This document shows, piece by piece, positions 61,981 through 64,000 of a stretch of 64,000 nt of DNA (positions are counted from its first letter, which is position 1; every line of letters begins with the position of its first letter). The stretch spans positions 1-64,000 of the forward strand of contig JAWCNV010000008.1 of the NCBI GenBank assembly GCA_038848185.1, written 5' to 3'. A program made the position numbers and the translations under genes. Below the pieces are notes generated by a model. That model worked only from the letters and a program-made list of their open reading frames with translations. It made no database searches and had not been told where the DNA came from. This stretch comes from JAAOZP01 sp038848185. GTDB lineage: Archaea; Thermoproteota; EX4484-205; JAAOZP01.

Positions 61981-62296
61981 TCGTAAAAAATAATTAAATT
62001 TCTCTTATAAACTTGTTACATGTCTAAAGGATGAAGAATAAGCATCTCTGTAGAAACAGATATTGACCCATGTTGCGACGGCTTAACCTCATTCTTTCAA
62101 TTAGCCAGATGCTTTAATACATATTTTTACTGAAGAAAAAAGAAACGGTACAGAATATGGGGAATTAATACCGATTTTGGATGATTGAAAATGATTGGGT
62201 TAAAAGGGTTTAAAAACTTTTTAAAACTACTTTCAACTGTGCCGTTTTACATAAATCCTTAAAGGCTTTAAAAAACAGTCTATAAAGGTGGTTGAT
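61981..62296. other. Intergenic region between divergent surface paralogue B and the M55 gene
   Basis: About 316 bp without an ORF. It holds promoters of both divergent genes at its ends (61971-61980 and GCTTTAAAAA near 62265-62274) and a TA-rich middle with T and A runs. AAAGGTGG next to the ATG at 62297 is a ribosome-binding site. No RNA gene or repeat is seen. Confidence 0.4.
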
Positions 62297-63097
62297 ATGA
62301 AGGTTTACATTCTGACTGACATGGAGGGAGCCAGTTACATTGTCCGTGAACAACAGACAGAGCCAGGGAACAAGGAATACGAGGAAGCATGCCTGCTTCT
62401 AACCAGAGATGTTAACGCTGCTGTAGAGGGAGCCCTGGAAGGAGGTGCCTCAGAGGTTCTTGTGAACGACCTGCATGGGGCGCGAGACGGCTTCAACCTA
62501 GTGCCGGAGGAGCTTCATGAAGAAGCGAAATATGTCGCTGGGGGGCCGAGGCCCTGCAGGATGGCGGGTGTCGACAGGAGCTTTAATCTAGCTTTCATGA
62601 TAGGCTACCACGCTATGGCGGGAACAAAGGGGGCAGTTCTGGACCACACAATGTCCACTAGAGTCATAGTCAACGCTTACATAAACGATAAGCAGGTTGG
62701 GGAAATAGGAATAGACGCTGCGATACTCGGGTATTTTGAAGTGCCTGTGGGTTTAGTAAGCGGTTGCAGGATGGCGGTTGAAGAGGCGAAGGCTCTGCTC
62801 GGCAGGGTTGAAACCGTTACTGTTAAGGAAGGCTTCAGTAGAAACTTCGCCGTATGCCTGCCGCCAACCAGAAGCAGGAAGCTTATTCGAGAATCAGCTA
62901 AGAAGGCTGTTCAAAACGCGGGAAACTTTAAGCCTTTCAAGGTTGATCCACCTGTAGTCTTGAAAGTCGAATATTCGCATCCGAACTACGCGGACATTCA
63001 ATGCAGAACACCCGGTGTAGAACGTCTTGACCCTCGAACAATTATTGTCAAAGAAGACAACCTGCTTGAAGCGATGCGGAGACTAGGCTGGTATTAA
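62297..63097 (+). CDS. D-aminopeptidase-like protein (M55, DppA family)
   Basis: A 266-residue zinc peptidase of the DppA family. The canonical zinc ligands are visible: D8 and E10 in TDMEG, His in DLHGARDG, His in GYHAMAG and Glu in VGEIGIDA. Such enzymes release D-amino acids from short peptides and form decamers with an inner chamber. The ATG at 62297 is chosen over the GTG three codons earlier because of the ribosome-binding site and because it puts D8 and E10 at their usual positions. No Dpp transporter is nearby. Confidence 0.92.
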   Translation: MKVYILTDMEGASYIVREQQTEPGNKEYEEACLLLTRDVNAAVEGALEGGASEVLVNDLHGARDGFNLVPEELHEEAKYVAGGPRPCRMAGVDRSFNLAFMIGYHAMAGTKGAVLDHTMSTRVIVNAYINDKQVGEIGIDAAILGYFEVPVGLVSGCRMAVEEAKALLGRVETVTVKEGFSRNFAVCLPPTRSRKLIRESAKKAVQNAGNFKPFKVDPPVVLKVEYSHPNYADIQCRTPGVERLDPRTIIVKEDNLLEAMRRLGWY

Positions 63098-63227
63098 CTT
63101 TTCCAGAGTACTAGTCGTAATTACACATAACACTAGTCTAATTAGCTAAGCGATAATGCTTAAAGAAGCATTAAGAAAAAAGTGTTGTTTTCCTAGCTAT
63201 GCAGGATCGGAAAAATAGTGTCCACAT

Positions 63228-64000
63228 CTATTTTTTCCTTCTGCTGAGTAATACTGCGACCATCACCACGACGAGTAGAACCACGAGTATGATTATGTAG
63301 TTCAATGGTAACGTGAAGCCTTCCCCAGATATCGGGTGCAGGGTGACGCTCGGCGTTACGCTAACTGTTTGAACACACGGCACTGGAACACCGAAGCCGT
63401 TTATGCCCTGTCCCTCAGGTATTAGCGGATAATGTAGCAGGAGGAGGACCAGGTTCTTGTTAGACCTGACCGTGTGTGGCCCGGGAGTTGAGATTAACCA
63501 GGGCACATCAGGACTGAGGGTCATGGGTACATCGTCAACCACGATGTTAGCCGCCTCACTGGTAAAGAGGTATGCGTAGATGGTGGAGTTCGTCGGTAGG
63601 AAGAACGGGGTATCCTCGTTAGGCCTAATACCCATGTAGGTGAAGCCCACACCCTGGTCGGCTAAGCTGTAGCTTCTTTTAATGCTTCCGCTGTGAAGAT
63701 ACTGGACTGTTATTGGCTTATCGCTGTCTAAAGCTATTGCAGCTATACCCGGAGTTGCTTCTACTGCCGTCAACTTGGTTCTAACAGGCTCCCCTACCTT
63801 AACGTTGAACTCTGAAACAATCTTCTGAGTCTTAAGATCCCAGACTGTGACCTTAGCATCCTCCAATGCGAATATGATAAACTCGTTTTCCTCCTTCACG
63901 TCAAACGTCTGAGAGGTTCTCGTGTAGAATCTTCTGCCTATGAAGCCTCCTTCAGCAGAAGGTATGAAGAAGCTCCTTGAGTCCCAAAGAGTCGGGGTAC
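63228..64000 (-). CDS. Surface protein paralogue C, membrane-anchored (5' end outside window)
   Basis: A third member of the surface family. The frame stays open past 63899 through TPTLWDSRSFFIPSAEGGFIG to the right edge, so the N-terminus is cut off. The visible 257 residues contain FIGRRFYTRTSQTF, the FALEDAKVTVWDLKTQK block, RPNEDTPFFLPTNSTIYAYL and the ending helix with LLSRRKK. The last about 150 residues match paralogue B almost exactly. Three copies in 7.5 kb point to a recently expanded family. Confidence 0.8.
   Translation of the reverse strand, partial: TPTLWDSRSFFIPSAEGGFIGRRFYTRTSQTFDVKEENEFIIFALEDAKVTVWDLKTQKIVSEFNVKVGEPVRTKLTAVEATPGIAAIALDSDKPITVQYLHSGSIKRSYSLADQGVGFTYMGIRPNEDTPFFLPTNSTIYAYLFTSEAANIVVDDVPMTLSPDVPWLISTPGPHTVRSNKNLVLLLLHYPLIPEGQGINGFGVPVPCVQTVSVTPSVTLHPISGEGFTLPLNYIIILVVLLVVVMVAVLLSRRKK

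Noticed and set aside
1..64000. tRNA, rRNA, CRISPR arrays and insertion sequences
   Set aside because: Intergenic regions were read for these and none could be supported.

Overview
This window looks like a chromosomal contig from a thermophilic archaeon, most likely of the Thermoproteota/TACK group (inference; no rRNA gene is present to confirm it). The evidence is the gene set: a VAT/CDC48-type double AAA ATPase, an Sm-like archaeal protein, NucS/EndoMS, an Orc1/Cdc6-like ATPase, bifunctional phosphoglucose/phosphomannose isomerase, ComB, archaeal-type signal peptidase and a deoxyhypusine synthase-family protein. The promoters agree: AT-rich TATA elements lie about 25-35 nt upstream of ATG, GTG or TTG starts, often with no ribosome-binding site, which indicates leaderless transcripts.

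Region 1 (1-10.1 kb) is an AT-rich accessory island read entirely from the minus strand. It holds a partial EVE-domain gene; a very large 1565-residue fusion protein carrying a phosphoribosyltransferase-like N-terminus, a RibD-like zinc deaminase and a C-terminal nitrilase; and an overlapping operon made of a winged-helix protein, two DNA methyltransferases and a putative PD-(D/E)XK endonuclease (a restriction-modification system). The giant fusion sits directly downstream of the R-M operon with its own promoter and is the best candidate here for an undescribed defence system.

Region 2 (10.4-28.6 kb) is housekeeping: PEP synthase, a URO-D-like methyltransferase-family protein, a NosD-like surface protein, Sm protein, DUF460, MTA phosphorylase, CDC48, NucS, Pgi/Pmi, a DedA/VTT membrane protein, Orc1/Cdc6, a LeuB/Icd-family dehydrogenase, a DeoC-like protein that has lost its catalytic residues, MtnA, a SWIM zinc-finger protein and ComB.

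Region 3 (28.7-38 kb) has an operon with LuxE-like and LuxC-like genes and an SDR epimerase, then a plus-strand run with two small proteins, signal peptidase and an enlarged transaldolase. Next comes a threonine-synthase-fold protein that has lost its PLP lysine and is fused to a PadR-like DNA-binding domain, followed by a deoxyhypusine synthase homologue.

Region 4 (38-56.4 kb) is oriented to carbohydrates: a GH94-type phosphorylase, Fe-S aldo/keto reductase, sulfatase-fold hydrolase, iron alcohol dehydrogenase, flavodoxin, MFS transporter, cytoplasmic and membrane-anchored GH5 enzymes, a DUF5060 glycosidase and an unassigned large TIM-barrel-like protein. Together they suggest beta-glucan breakdown outside the cell and phosphorolysis inside.

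Region 5 (56.6-64 kb) carries three paralogous membrane-anchored surface proteins, with a radical SAM/SPASM protein, a TPR protein and an M55 D-aminopeptidase between them. Two N-gaps, at 29.3 and 39.3 kb, are flanked by exact 130-131 bp duplications. They are assembly artefacts, and collapsing either one restores an intact gene.
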